Shown: positions 46,794 through 55,934 of the stretch, one piece after another | Position numbering within the stretch: the stretch's first letter is position 1 | How the letters are laid out: each line of letters begins with the position of its first letter | NCBI RefSeq assembly: GCF_004138335.1 | Contig: NZ_RYFW01000003.1 | Coordinates: forward strand, 248,001 to 312,000 | From: Peristeroidobacter agariperforans | GTDB taxonomy: Bacteria; Pseudomonadota; Gammaproteobacteria; Steroidobacterales; Steroidobacteraceae | Length of the DNA: 64,000 nucleotides | Reading direction: 5' to 3' | Program-made: the position numbers and the translations under genes | The notes under the pieces: generated by a model | What the model saw: the letters and a program-made list of their open reading frames with translations, nothing else | Databases searched by the model: none | Told to the model about the DNA's origin: nothing

Positions 46794-46824
46794 CTTAATC
46801 TCCGCAAAATCTGCGGAGATTAAG
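46794..46824. terminator. perfect 13-bp inverted repeat between convergent genes
   Basis: Arms at 46794-46806 and 46812-46824 are exactly complementary, with a 5-base loop. The stem ends carry TTAA but no long T tract follows on either strand. Location between the MetX-type gene and the convergent M23 gene suggests a two-way terminator. A protein-binding dyad is the alternative. The rest of the 260-base gap holds nothing I can identify. Confidence 0.5.
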
Positions 46825-46840
46825 TCCGGTGCATGGAGCC

Positions 46841-47680
46841 TTACTTGCTGCCAATGAACAGCGCCGGATCCACCATCGCGCGGTTCAGCGCGACGCCCCA
46901 GTGGAGGTGCGGGCCGGTGACGCGGCCGGTGGCGCCGACGGTGCCGATCAGCTGGCCTTGGTCGACGCGATCGCCGAGTTTTACTTTGATGGTGTCGAGG
47001 TGGCAGTACATGGTCACGAGGCCGTCGCCGTGATCGATGTAGATCGTGTTGCCGTTGAAGAAGAAGTCGCCGGCTTCTACCACCGTGCCCGCGGCGGGCG
47101 ATTTGATGGGCGTGCCTTTGGGGGCGGCGATGTCCATGCCGGAATGCGGATTGCGCGGCTGGCCGTTGAACACGCGGCGCGAGCCGTATGAATCGGAGCG
47201 CACGCCTTCCACGGGTGACAGCAATTGCAGTGACGGCGTCTCCAGCGCGGTGTACTTCGACAGCGCCGCGTCCGAGCGCTTCGTCTCAGCGCCAATGCGC
47301 TTCAGATCATCCGGATTGGGCTCGACCTTCCGCTGATCTTTGATGGTCAGGTACTGAGTGCGATATTTCTTGTCCGTGATGCGAAAGGGCACTTCGGTCG
47401 TGCCTTGAGTGGTGCTGACCTTGACCTTCAGCTCCCCCGGCTTCTCTGCGAGTGGAATGCCAACAACGGCGACCCATTGATCGTCGCGACGAACGACCGC
47501 GACCCGATGCGTATTGAAGATCACCGTGGGCGCCATCTCGCCACCCGGCACGGGCACGAGCGCGATGCCGCCGGGAACGCGGCTTTCTTTCGGCAGCACT
47601 GCGGCGCCGGCGGCGAAGCCGGCGAAAAGCAACAAAGCAGCGGAGAAACGAAGCAAGCGAGACTGGATCGTCGAGGTCAT
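46841..47680 (-). CDS. M23-family peptidoglycan endopeptidase (LytM domain)
   Basis: The 279-residue protein has a signal peptide (about 1-26), a beta-rich N-terminal domain (about 30-135), and a C-terminal LytM/M23 domain. The zinc-site motifs are HSGMD and HLHWG, with another His in MYCHLD. All catalytic residues appear present, so it is likely an active periplasmic endopeptidase rather than an EnvC-like activator. The start overlaps the xseA stop by four bases, so it is co-transcribed with xseA. Confidence 0.92.
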   Translation of the reverse strand: MTSTIQSRLLRFSAALLLFAGFAAGAAVLPKESRVPGGIALVPVPGGEMAPTVIFNTHRVAVVRRDDQWVAVVGIPLAEKPGELKVKVSTTQGTTEVPFRITDKKYRTQYLTIKDQRKVEPNPDDLKRIGAETKRSDAALSKYTALETPSLQLLSPVEGVRSDSYGSRRVFNGQPRNPHSGMDIAAPKGTPIKSPAAGTVVEAGDFFFNGNTIYIDHGDGLVTMYCHLDTIKVKLGDRVDQGQLIGTVGATGRVTGPHLHWGVALNRAMVDPALFIGSK

Positions 47681-49365
47681 TGGTTCTCGTCATCTCGATG
47701 CGGCGTGATCTGCTCGACGCGAGCTTGCAAGGTGCCGCGGGACAAACGGGTTTGAATGATGTCGCCTTTGTTCACTGCCGCGGCATCAGTAACGACCGTG
47801 CCTTGGGCGTCGGAGACAATGGCATAGCCACGCTGCAAGGTCGCAAGCGGGCTCACTGTATTCAACTTGCCGGCCGCGAGCGTGAATCGTGCTTCCAGCT
47901 TGCGCAGCTGTCGTTGCAACGAGGTCTCCATGCGCCGATCGGCAATCTCGACTCGACGGTGCAAGGTCGCGATGCGGGCGGCCGGAGACTGCTGACGCAA
48001 ATTGCTGGCCGCGTGACGCAGCCGACTCTCGGCGATGCTCACGCGCCGCTGCAAAGACGTGCCCAGCGTCTTGCGTGCGATCTCCAATCTGCCGCGCGCG
48101 GCGGCGACGCGCAGGGCAGGCGAGCGCTGCCTCAAATGTGCAGCGAGCTCGACGAGCGTGCTTCGACGCTGAAACAACCCGTGCCGGATGCACCGACTCA
48201 AGCGCTGCTCCAAGTCATCGAGACGTTGCGCCTTCTGTCGCAACTCCACGCCGGGATGCACTTGCGCGAGACGCCGCTCCAGCCACACGAGCCGTTGCTG
48301 TCGAGACGCCATGTTTCGCACCATCGCGGTTCGCACGCGGCGGCCGAGCAGGTCGACACTGCGTGTCCATTCATTGCAATCGGGCGCGACGATTTCCGCC
48401 GCACCCGACGGCGTCGGCGCACGCACGTCGGCGACGAAATCGGCGATCGTGAAATCGACTTCGTGACCGACACCGGACACGACCGGAATCTGACAATCGT
48501 AGATGGCGCGCGCGACGACTTCTTCGTTGAACGCCCATAAATCCTCGAGCGAGCCCCCGCCGCGAGCAACGATCAACACATCGCACTCGGCGCGCGCCGA
48601 CGCCATGCGAATGGTTCGGGCGATCTGGCCCGCCGCGCTCTCGCCTTGCACCTGAACCGGATAGATCAACACCGGGATCGTGCAGAACCGGCGGCGCAGA
48701 ATATTGAGCACGTCGCGAATGGCCGCCCCGGTCGGAGAGGTGACGACGCCGATGCGTCGGGGCAGGCGAGGCAGCGACTTCTTCCGGTTCGTGTCGAACA
48801 GGCCCTCGGCGGCCAGCTTGTTTTTCAGCTGCTCGAAGCGCCGGCGGAGCACGCCTTCGCCCGCTTCCTCGATGTAGTCGGCGATGAATTGATACTCACC
48901 GCGCGGCTCGTAAAGGCTCACGCGTCCGCGCGTCAGCACGTGCATGCCGTCCTTGGGCGTGAAGCGGGCGCCGAGGTTCTTTTGACGGAACATGGCGCAT
49001 CGCAGTTGGGCGGACTCGTCTTTGAGCGAGAAGTACCAGTGGCCGGAGGAGGGGCGCGACAGGTTGGAGATCTCGCCCTCCATCCACAGCGACGGCAGGC
49101 CCCGCTCCAGGAGCATGCGCGCCTCCTTGTTCAGCCGACCGGGGGTGTAGACATCCCGTTCAGGCTCGGTGGAGGCGGGCGTCGGCCCATCGATATCGTC
49201 TATCGGCGCGCGCACCGGCGCCCGGGCGGCCTTACGGACCGGCGCAGTGGCGGCCTTTCTGGCCACAGGAGCGGGTTCGGCTGGCGGCGCGGCGGGCGTA
49301 GTCTCCGCAGGCGGCTTCGGCGCCGGCGGGGGCATGGAGAAGTCGAATTCCAGTTCGCGATTCAT
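47677..49365 (-). CDS. xseA: exodeoxyribonuclease VII large subunit
   Basis: From the ATG at 49365 the protein has 562 residues, longer than the usual 400-450. About 70 extra residues at the N-terminus are Ala/Pro/Lys-rich and look disordered. The N-terminal OB-fold follows (VYTPGRLN, WMEGEISN, SGHWYFSLKD). Then come the catalytic region (VVTSPTGAAIRDVLNILRRR and ARGGGSLEDLWAFN, VVSGVGHEVDFTIAD) and a long coiled-coil C-terminal part. XseA with XseB degrades single-stranded DNA; no xseB gene is in the window. Confidence 0.93.
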   Translation of the reverse strand: MNRELEFDFSMPPPAPKPPAETTPAAPPAEPAPVARKAATAPVRKAARAPVRAPIDDIDGPTPASTEPERDVYTPGRLNKEARMLLERGLPSLWMEGEISNLSRPSSGHWYFSLKDESAQLRCAMFRQKNLGARFTPKDGMHVLTRGRVSLYEPRGEYQFIADYIEEAGEGVLRRRFEQLKNKLAAEGLFDTNRKKSLPRLPRRIGVVTSPTGAAIRDVLNILRRRFCTIPVLIYPVQVQGESAAGQIARTIRMASARAECDVLIVARGGGSLEDLWAFNEEVVARAIYDCQIPVVSGVGHEVDFTIADFVADVRAPTPSGAAEIVAPDCNEWTRSVDLLGRRVRTAMVRNMASRQQRLVWLERRLAQVHPGVELRQKAQRLDDLEQRLSRCIRHGLFQRRSTLVELAAHLRQRSPALRVAAARGRLEIARKTLGTSLQRRVSIAESRLRHAASNLRQQSPAARIATLHRRVEIADRRMETSLQRQLRKLEARFTLAAGKLNTVSPLATLQRGYAIVSDAQGTVVTDAAAVNKGDIIQTRLSRGTLQARVEQITPHRDDENQ

Positions 49366-49449
49366 GCCCGGAAGGCTACAGCCTACGTCCCGGGTGCGCA
49401 CGTCCGGCGTTGCCTGTCGGGCCAGATGCCCGGCTCGAGGCAAGATACA

Positions 49450-49478
49450 TTTACCGAAGGGGCTCCGCCGCGTACAAT
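49450..49478 (+). promoter_or_regulatory. candidate guaBA promoter
   Basis: A TTTACC -35 (49450-49455) and a TACAAT -10 (49473-49478) with 17-base spacing lie 35 bases upstream of the guaB start, between the divergent xseA and guaB genes. Confidence 0.55.
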
Positions 49479-49512
49479 GGCGTGCTTTCATCGATAACCC
49501 GCGGGCACTCCC

Positions 49513-50979
49513 ATGCGTATTCTCGAGGAAGCACTCACCTTCGACGACGTGCTTCTGGTCCCGGCTTACTCCAATTTCCTGCCGCGCGACGCTGACCTAA
49601 GCACGCAACTCACTCGCGCGATCCGACTCAATCTGCCCATTCTGTCCGCCGCCATGGACACGGTCACCGAGGCGCGCCTGGCGATCACCATCGCGCAGGA
49701 AGGCGGCATCGGCATCATCCATAAGAACATGAGCGTCGAAGCCCAGGCGCGCGAAGTGGGCAAGGTGAAGAAGTTCGAAAGCGGCGTCATCCACGACCCG
49801 ATCACCATCTCGCCCGACAAGACCATTCGCGAAGTGCTGGAGCTGACCCGCTCCAAGAACATCTCCGGCGTCCCGGTCGTGGTCGGCTCCAAGGCGGTCG
49901 GCATCGTCACTCACCGTGACCTGCGCTTCGAAACCAAGCTCGACGCGCCGGTTTCCACCGTCATGACCCCGCAAGAGCGCCTCATCACCGTGCGCGAGAA
50001 CGCACCGAAGGACGAAGTGCTGGCGCTGCTCCACAAGCATCGCATCGAGAAGGTGCTGGTCGTGGATGCCAACTTCAACTTGAAGGGCATGATCACGGTC
50101 AAGGACTTCCAGAAGGCCACCGAATTCCCGCGTGCCGCCAAGGACGATCGAGGCGCGTTGCGCGTCGGCGCCGCGGTCGGCACTGGTGCGGACACGATGA
50201 AGCGCGTCGCTGCGCTCCGTGAAGTCGGCGTCGACGTGATCATTGTCGACACCGCGCACGGCCATTCGAGCGGCGTGATCCAGATGGTCCGCGAGATCAA
50301 GAGCACCTGGCGCGATCAGCAGGTCATCGGCGGCAACATCGTTACCGCCGAGGCGGCGTTGGCGCTCGTCGAGGCGGGTGCCGACGGCGTGAAGGTCGGC
50401 ATCGGCCCCGGCTCGATCTGCACGACCCGTGTCGTGGCCGGCGTGGGCGTGCCGCAGATCACGGCGGTGGCCAACGTCGCCGCTGCATTGAAGGATTCCG
50501 GCGTGCCGTTGATCGCGGACGGCGGCATTCGCTTCTCGGGCGATATCGCCAAGGCGCTGGTCGCCGGCGCCAATTCGGTGATGTGCGGCGGCATGTTCGC
50601 CGGCACCGAAGAATCGCCGGGCGAAGTCGAGTTGTATCAAGGCGCGTCGTACAAGTCTTATCGCGGCATGGGCTCGCTCGGCGCCATGTCTCAGGCGCAC
50701 GGCTCCAAAGACCGCTATTTCCAGGACGCCACCGCGGAGCTGGAGAAGCTGGTGCCGGAAGGCGTCGAAGGCCGCGTACCTTACAAAGGTTCGATCGTCA
50801 CCATCCTGCACCAGTTGGCCGGCGGGCTGCGCGCAGCGATGGGCTACACCGGCTGCCGCACCATTGAAGAGATGCGGACGCGGCCGCAGTTCGTGCGCAT
50901 CACGAACGCCGGTGTGCGCGAGAGCCACGTTCACGATGTGACTATCACAAAAGAAGCACCCAACTACCGTGTCAGCTGA
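49513..50979 (+). CDS. guaB: inosine-5'-monophosphate dehydrogenase
   Basis: The 488-residue enzyme has a TIM barrel with an inserted pair of CBS domains (about residues 95-205). The catalytic Cys is in [11 protein letters not shown] and the mobile flap follows near [10 protein letters not shown]. It converts IMP to XMP, the committed step to GMP. It overlaps guaA by 11 bases. Confidence 0.97.
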   Translation: MRILEEALTFDDVLLVPAYSNFLPRDADLSTQLTRAIRLNLPILSAAMDTVTEARLAITIAQEGGIGIIHKNMSVEAQAREVGKVKKFESGVIHDPITISPDKTIREVLELTRSKNISGVPVVVGSKAVGIVTHRDLRFETKLDAPVSTVMTPQERLITVRENAPKDEVLALLHKHRIEKVLVVDANFNLKGMITVKDFQKATEFPRAAKDDRGALRVGAAVGTGADTMKRVAALREVGVDVIIVDTAHGHSSGVIQMVREIKSTWRDQQVIGGNIVTAEAALALVEAGADGVKVGIGPGSICTTRVVAGVGVPQITAVANVAAALKDSGVPLIADGGIRFSGDIAKALVAGANSVMCGGMFAGTEESPGEVELYQGASYKSYRGMGSLGAMSQAHGSKDRYFQDATAELEKLVPEGVEGRVPYKGSIVTILHQLAGGLRAAMGYTGCRTIEEMRTRPQFVRITNAGVRESHVHDVTITKEAPNYRVS

Positions 50980-52564
50980 TACTTTGCCTCGTTCGGATAT
51001 TCACGCGCACCGCATTCTGATTCTCGATTTCGGTGCGCAATACACTCAGCTGATCGCTCGCCGCGTGCGCGAAAGCGGCGTGTATTGCGAGATCCTGCCT
51101 TGGGATGTCACGGATGCCGAGGTGCGCGAGTTTGGCGCGAAGGGCATCATTCTCTCGGGCGGTCCGGAGTCGGTCACGGACACGAAAGGTCCGACGGCCC
51201 CGCAGGCGGTGTTTCAAAGCGGCGTCCCGGTGCTGGGCATTTGCTATGGCATGCAGACGATGGCGGCGCAGCTTGGTGGCCGCGTCACTGCCGGCACGCA
51301 TCGCGAGTTCGGCTATGCGCAGGTGACCTCGTCGGCGCCCTGCAAATTGTTCGACGGTCTGTTCGATCACAAAGACGCGCAGGGCCGCGCGTTGCTCGAT
51401 GTGTGGATGAGCCATGGCGATAAGGTCGATGAGCTGCCGCCAGGCTTCGTGGCTGTGGGGTTCACCAGCAGCGTGCCGCTGGCTGCAATGGCTGACGAGT
51501 CGCGTCACTACTACGCGGTTCAGTTCCATCCCGAAGTGACCCATACGCTGCAGGGCGAAAAGATCCTCGAACGTTTCGTGCGCGAGATCTGCGGCTGCGA
51601 GGCGCGCTGGAGCGCGGGCAACATCATCACCGATTCCATCGCTCGCGTGCGTGAGCAAGTCGGTCGCGACAATGTGCTGCTCGGCTTGTCGGGCGGTGTC
51701 GATTCGTCCGTCGTCGGCGCGCTGTTACATCGCGCCATCGGCGATCAGCTCACCTGCGTGTTCGTCGATCACGGTCTGCTGCGGCAGGGTGAAGGCGATC
51801 AGGTGATGGAAACGTTTGCTCAGCACATGGGCGTGCGCGTCATTCGCGTCAATGCCGAGGAACGGTTCCTCACTGCGCTGAAGGGTGAAGTCGATCCGGA
51901 GCGCAAGCGCAAGATCATCGGCCGGCTGTTCGTCGAAGTGTTCGAAGAAGAGGCCGCCAAGCTGCAGGGTATTCGCTGGCTCGCGCAGGGCACGATCTAT
52001 CCCGACGTCATCGAGTCTGCCGGCTCGCGCACCGGCAAGGCGCACGTGATCAAGAGTCATCACAACGTCGGCGGCCTGCCCGAGAAGATGAATCTCAAGT
52101 TGTGCGAGCCGCTGCGGGAGCTGTTCAAGGATGAAGTGCGCAAACTCGGCGTCGAGCTCGGCCTGCCGCGCGAGATGGTGTATCGCCATCCGTTCCCAGG
52201 CCCCGGCCTTGGCGTGCGCATCCTCGGTGAAGTCACCAAGCAATATGCCGATCTGCTCCGCAAGGCGGACACGATCTTCCTCGACGAACTGCGCAAGCAC
52301 GATCTCTACGATCGCACCAGCCAGGCGTTCGCGGTGTTCCTGCCGGTGCGCTCGGTTGCTGTGATGGGCGACGGCCGTCGCTATGACTATGTCATCGCGC
52401 TGCGAGCTGTGGAGACCATCGACTTCATGACTGCTCGCTGGTCGCGCCTGCCTTATGAGTTCCTGGATCTGGTGGCGCGGCGGATTTGCAACGAGGTCGA
52501 TGGGATCTCGCGAGTTACCTACGACATTTCGGGAAAGCCGCCGGCGACGATCGAGTGGGAGTGA
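50969..52564 (+). CDS. guaA: GMP synthase (glutamine-hydrolysing)
   Basis: This 531-residue protein begins with GTG inside guaB. It has the class I amidotransferase domain (GICYGMQ with the catalytic Cys, FHPEV with the His), then the ATP-pyrophosphatase domain with SGGVDSS, and the C-terminal dimerisation domain. It converts XMP to GMP. Confidence 0.97.
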   Translation: MSADTLPRSDIHAHRILILDFGAQYTQLIARRVRESGVYCEILPWDVTDAEVREFGAKGIILSGGPESVTDTKGPTAPQAVFQSGVPVLGICYGMQTMAAQLGGRVTAGTHREFGYAQVTSSAPCKLFDGLFDHKDAQGRALLDVWMSHGDKVDELPPGFVAVGFTSSVPLAAMADESRHYYAVQFHPEVTHTLQGEKILERFVREICGCEARWSAGNIITDSIARVREQVGRDNVLLGLSGGVDSSVVGALLHRAIGDQLTCVFVDHGLLRQGEGDQVMETFAQHMGVRVIRVNAEERFLTALKGEVDPERKRKIIGRLFVEVFEEEAAKLQGIRWLAQGTIYPDVIESAGSRTGKAHVIKSHHNVGGLPEKMNLKLCEPLRELFKDEVRKLGVELGLPREMVYRHPFPGPGLGVRILGEVTKQYADLLRKADTIFLDELRKHDLYDRTSQAFAVFLPVRSVAVMGDGRRYDYVIALRAVETIDFMTARWSRLPYEFLDLVARRICNEVDGISRVTYDISGKPPATIEWE

Positions 52565-53056
52565 TCAGCCGGCGTCATCGCCGTCCGTGCCCGGCGCCGT
52601 CAAATCGAATTCACCTTGCGTGCGGAATCGCATGCTGTTGAAGGCCGGGCCGTTGAGCTTGCCTTTCATCTCATAGGTGATCGGTCCGGCGCCACCGCCC
52701 CGGAAGATGTTGACGGCCTGGCCAGCCATTCGAAACGCGGAGGCGGTGATCGGTACGCTAATGAGGGTGTCACCGAAGCGCGGCACACTTCCGCTGGCGT
52801 CGCTGACGCCGGTCGCGAAAGTTTTTCCCTGTACGATCATCTCGACGGCCACGCCGTTGTAATCAACCGGCGCGTCGTTCGGATTCTGCACTCGTAATTT
52901 CACGAGCATGCGCAGCTCCAGCCCCTGGCCCTGGAGTGGCTCGATCCCGGCCACCGTCACCTGCAGTGGATCGCGACCGCCAAGGGTTGCGCAACCCGCT
53001 GACGCCAACAAGGCGATCGCGAACGCAATGACCGGTATGAGGCGTGGGACGATCAT
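52565..53056 (-). CDS. LEA type-2 family lipoprotein
   Basis: From the ATG at 53056 the protein has 163 residues with a lipoprotein signal (LLASAGCATL) and one LEA14-like/WHy domain (about 35-145, containing VQNPNDAPVDYNGVAVEM). The fold is a beta-sandwich seen in desiccation-related and envelope proteins; no biochemical function is firmly known. The gene is convergent with guaA with no gap between stops. Confidence 0.82.
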   Translation of the reverse strand: MIVPRLIPVIAFAIALLASAGCATLGGRDPLQVTVAGIEPLQGQGLELRMLVKLRVQNPNDAPVDYNGVAVEMIVQGKTFATGVSDASGSVPRFGDTLISVPITASAFRMAGQAVNIFRGGGAGPITYEMKGKLNGPAFNSMRFRTQGEFDLTAPGTDGDDAG

Positions 53057-53288
53057 GCGGCCGGTCGGCTGGGAAACTTCGGATCGAGCAACAGCATGCG
53101 GCGCAGTCCAATCCTGGAAGCGGCCGAGTCTAGTAGCGGGAAATTGACCGTGCAACGACTCACGGGTGCCTCAAACCGCAACGCCTCGGAAGGTTGAGCG
53201 AGCAGATTCTTCACAGCGTGGGCGCCGCAGAGTGGGTTCAGCGGACGCCCTATTCAGGCGGAGTGAGGGCTGCCCTAAGTTGGCGCCC

Positions 53289-53477
53289 ATGCAAAACCAA
53301 GTTCGCGGCCGCGCCCGAATTCCTCGCCTCACCTTGAACGATGAGGACGATAAGTCGTCCAGCCCGTCCTATTTCGAGTGGCGCGAGAAGACGATCCGCA
53401 CCCAGGCCTATCGGCCCGAGCCGAAGCCGCAGCCCAAGGTCAATTCGCTGATTCGCCTGTTTCGTCGATTTGGCTGA
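53289..53477 (+). CDS. small hypothetical basic protein
   Basis: A 62-residue frame from the ATG at 53289 gives a hydrophilic protein rich in Arg, Lys and Pro (for example PEPKPQPKVNS), without motifs or a signal peptide. The ribosome-binding site is weak. A longer frame starting at 53166 adds unconvincing residues. It may be a real small gene or chance. Confidence 0.35.
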   Translation: MQNQVRGRARIPRLTLNDEDDKSSSPSYFEWREKTIRTQAYRPEPKPQPKVNSLIRLFRRFG

Positions 53478-53591
53478 ACCCGCATAGACAGCCATGAAAG
53501 TTTGGTCACCTCGGCTGTCGGAACTCGCCTACTGACCGCGTCCTAGGGTCGAATGCTCATTTCGACCAACACCGCCGCTGGCGGAGGGACC

Positions 53592-53978
53592 ATGAAAGCG
53601 ACACCGACGATCTGGACGGGCAGAGTGCTCACTGCGCTGTTCGCCCTGTTTATTCTGGGCGCCTCCGTTGCGCCGAAGCTGCTCGGCCTGCCCGTGGCCG
53701 AGGAGACACTGCTGCAGCTTGGCTGGCCGCCGGGCTACGCCTTCGCCATCGGCATTCTCGAGCTGGCGTGCCTGGTGCTCTATCTCTATCCCCGCACCAA
53801 CATCCTGGGCGCCATCCTGTTCATGGGCCTGTTCGGCGGCGCCATGGCCACCCAGATCCGGGCCGGCAGCCCGCTCTTCAGTCACCAGCTCTTCAGCATC
53901 TATCTCGGCCTGTTCATGTGGGCCGGCCTGTGGCTGCGCGATCCGCAGGTGCGGGCGATGTTTCCGCTACGGCGTTAG
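53592..53978 (+). CDS. DoxX-like four-helix membrane protein
   Basis: From the ATG at 53592, preceded by a strong GGAGGGA ribosome-binding site, the 128-residue protein has four transmembrane helices (starting near residues 9, 43, 66 and 98) in the pattern of the DoxX-like family. A Tyr/Pro-Arg-Thr loop follows the second helix. Its function is unknown; some members support respiration or redox chemistry in the membrane. Confidence 0.75.
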   Translation: MKATPTIWTGRVLTALFALFILGASVAPKLLGLPVAEETLLQLGWPPGYAFAIGILELACLVLYLYPRTNILGAILFMGLFGGAMATQIRAGSPLFSHQLFSIYLGLFMWAGLWLRDPQVRAMFPLRR

Positions 53979-54025
53979 TGCCGCTCCCATAGTCGCGATC
54001 AGCCTGTTTGTGAGATCCTGGGTGG

Positions 54026-54610
54026 ATGGACATTCTTTCCGCCGTCATCACGCTTTGGTTGATCATGGACCCGCTGGGCAACGTGCCGGTGTTCCTGACG
54101 GTGCTCAGTCGGGTGCCGCCGGAGCGGCGGCGCAAGGTGCTGGTGCGCGAAGTGTTGATCGCGTACGTCGTCCTGATCCTCTTCATGCTGGTCGGCGATC
54201 GCGCGTTGACGTTGTTACAGATCAAGCAGGAGACGATCAGCATCGCCGGCGGCATCGTGTTGTTCCTGATCGCGGTGCGCATGATCTTCCCAGCGCCCGG
54301 TGCGCATGAAGAGTCGCTCAGCGACGAGCCGCTGGTGGTGCCGCTGGCGATTCCCCTGATCGCCGGACCCTCGACGCTCGCGACGTTGCTGTTGCTTCGA
54401 GCAACCGCTGAAAGCACGTTCCAACTCTGGCTCGCAACAACCATTGCCTGGTCGGCAACCGCAGCGATCCTGATCGCCGCGCCGTTTTTCTATCGCGCGC
54501 TGGGCGAGCGCGGCTTGATCGCCATGGAGCGCTTGATGGGCATGGTGCTGGTGATGATCAGCGTGCAGATGTTCCTGAATGGAGTGGCGACGTTTCTGCA
54601 TTCGGCTTGA
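54026..54610 (+). CDS. MarC-family integral membrane protein (UPF0056)
   Basis: The 194-residue protein has six transmembrane helices. The MarC signatures are LIMDPLGNVPVFL near the start and PLAIPLIAGPSTLATLLL in the middle. The family has been linked to multidrug or amino acid export, but its function is not established. Its last 53 bases overlap the 3' end of the convergent ELWxxDGT-repeat gene. Confidence 0.9.
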   Translation: MDILSAVITLWLIMDPLGNVPVFLTVLSRVPPERRRKVLVREVLIAYVVLILFMLVGDRALTLLQIKQETISIAGGIVLFLIAVRMIFPAPGAHEESLSDEPLVVPLAIPLIAGPSTLATLLLLRATAESTFQLWLATTIAWSATAAILIAAPFFYRALGERGLIAMERLMGMVLVMISVQMFLNGVATFLHSA

Positions 54611-55934
54611 CGACCCACAGCCGCGCCAGGCCTTGATCGTCGTCGGCGACGAACGCGATGTGCTCGCCCAGGACGACAAATTCGTGGGGGTAGGAGCTGT
54701 CCTTTCCGGCACGCACGTCCGACATCATCGCGAGCGCCTGTGTGCGCTTGTTCGCGCTCCAGGGTTCCCAGCCGTGTGCCGACGTGCCTGCGGCGAAGTA
54801 GAGTGTGTCGCCGATGGCGGTGAGTTGGCCCGGCGATGAGCTGTCCGTTCCGGTGTTGAGATCGGCCGTGATGCGCGTACCGCTGCTTGTGCCGTCGCTT
54901 TGCCACAGTTCAACGCCGTGTTTCCCATCCATCGCTGCGAAGAAGAGAGTGTCGCCCGCGGCGACGAGATGACTCGGCAGCGAGCCTGCGACGCCGGGGC
55001 GAATGTCCATGACGAGTTGTGTGCCTCGCTCAGTGCCATCGGTGCGCCACAGCTCGAAGCCGTGCCTGCCGTCGTCGGCCTGAAAGTAGATGTGATCGTT
55101 GAGTCGCTGCAGGTAGCCCGGTCGCGAGGCGGCCGGGCCGGGGCGGATGTCTTTGATCAATCGCGCGTTTGCTTGTGCATCGGTGCGCCACAGTTCGATG
55201 CCGTGAGCCTCGTCAGCGGCGACAACCACGACAAAGTCGCCAAACGAACTCAACGAATACACAGTGGTGTCCGGTGAGCCAGGATTGATGTCGCTGACTC
55301 GGCGCGTACCGGACGGTGTGCCGTCGGTGACCCAGACTTCCGTACCCGCGGCCGGGTCGCTTGCGACGAAGAAGAGACGATTGCCCGCTGCGGTGAGGTG
55401 ACGTGGCATGGAACCCGCCGAGCTGGGAGAGATGTCAGCGACCAGAGAGGTGGAGCTCGCCGTGCCGTCGGTCCGCCATAGCTCATGACCATGCGAGCCG
55501 TCGTTGGCGACGAAATAGAGATGATCGCCCGCAACGGTGAGCGCATTGGGTGTCGATGCGCCTGGGCCTGGCTGGATGTCTTTGACGAGCGTCGTGCCTT
55601 GCGTACTTCCATCCGTTGCCCACAGCTCGATGCCATTGGCGCCGTCGTCCGCCGCGAAGAAGACGCGATCGCGGAACGATGTGAGAAAAGCGGGATAGGA
55701 GCCCCGGAAGCCGGCGCGAATGTCTTTGACCTGGCGCGTACCGGCGTCGGCGCCGTCCGCGATCCACAGCTCAAAGCCGGTGTCGGGGGCCGACGCGCCG
55801 AAGTAGAGGCGATCTGTGACCACTGTCAGTCCAGCCGGCGCGGCGAATGAAGCTCTGCGCTCATCCGCCGCGCCGTGAGGAGTGATGCCGACGCTGATCA
55901 GAACAGCCAGCAGGACACGCTCAAGGCTCATCAA
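54558..55934 (-). CDS. exported ELWxxDGT-repeat protein
   Basis: The 458-residue protein has a signal peptide (about 1-23) and about eight tandem repeats of roughly 46 residues. The recurring core is ELW-x-(T/S)-DG-x-x-x-GT, followed by (V/I)-x-D-(I/V/L)-x-x-G and (L/V)-(Y/F)-F-x-A. The last two copies are eroded (EPWSANK, RLWVV). Such repeats predict a beta-propeller secreted protein, probably binding carbohydrate or protein ligands. It overlaps the ThuA gene by four bases and ends inside the convergent marC-family gene. Confidence 0.85.
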   Translation of the reverse strand: MMSLERVLLAVLISVGITPHGAADERRASFAAPAGLTVVTDRLYFGASAPDTGFELWIADGADAGTRQVKDIRAGFRGSYPAFLTSFRDRVFFAADDGANGIELWATDGSTQGTTLVKDIQPGPGASTPNALTVAGDHLYFVANDGSHGHELWRTDGTASSTSLVADISPSSAGSMPRHLTAAGNRLFFVASDPAAGTEVWVTDGTPSGTRRVSDINPGSPDTTVYSLSSFGDFVVVVAADEAHGIELWRTDAQANARLIKDIRPGPAASRPGYLQRLNDHIYFQADDGRHGFELWRTDGTERGTQLVMDIRPGVAGSLPSHLVAAGDTLFFAAMDGKHGVELWQSDGTSSGTRITADLNTGTDSSSPGQLTAIGDTLYFAAGTSAHGWEPWSANKRTQALAMMSDVRAGKDSSYPHEFVVLGEHIAFVADDDQGLARLWVVKPNAETSPLHSGTSAR

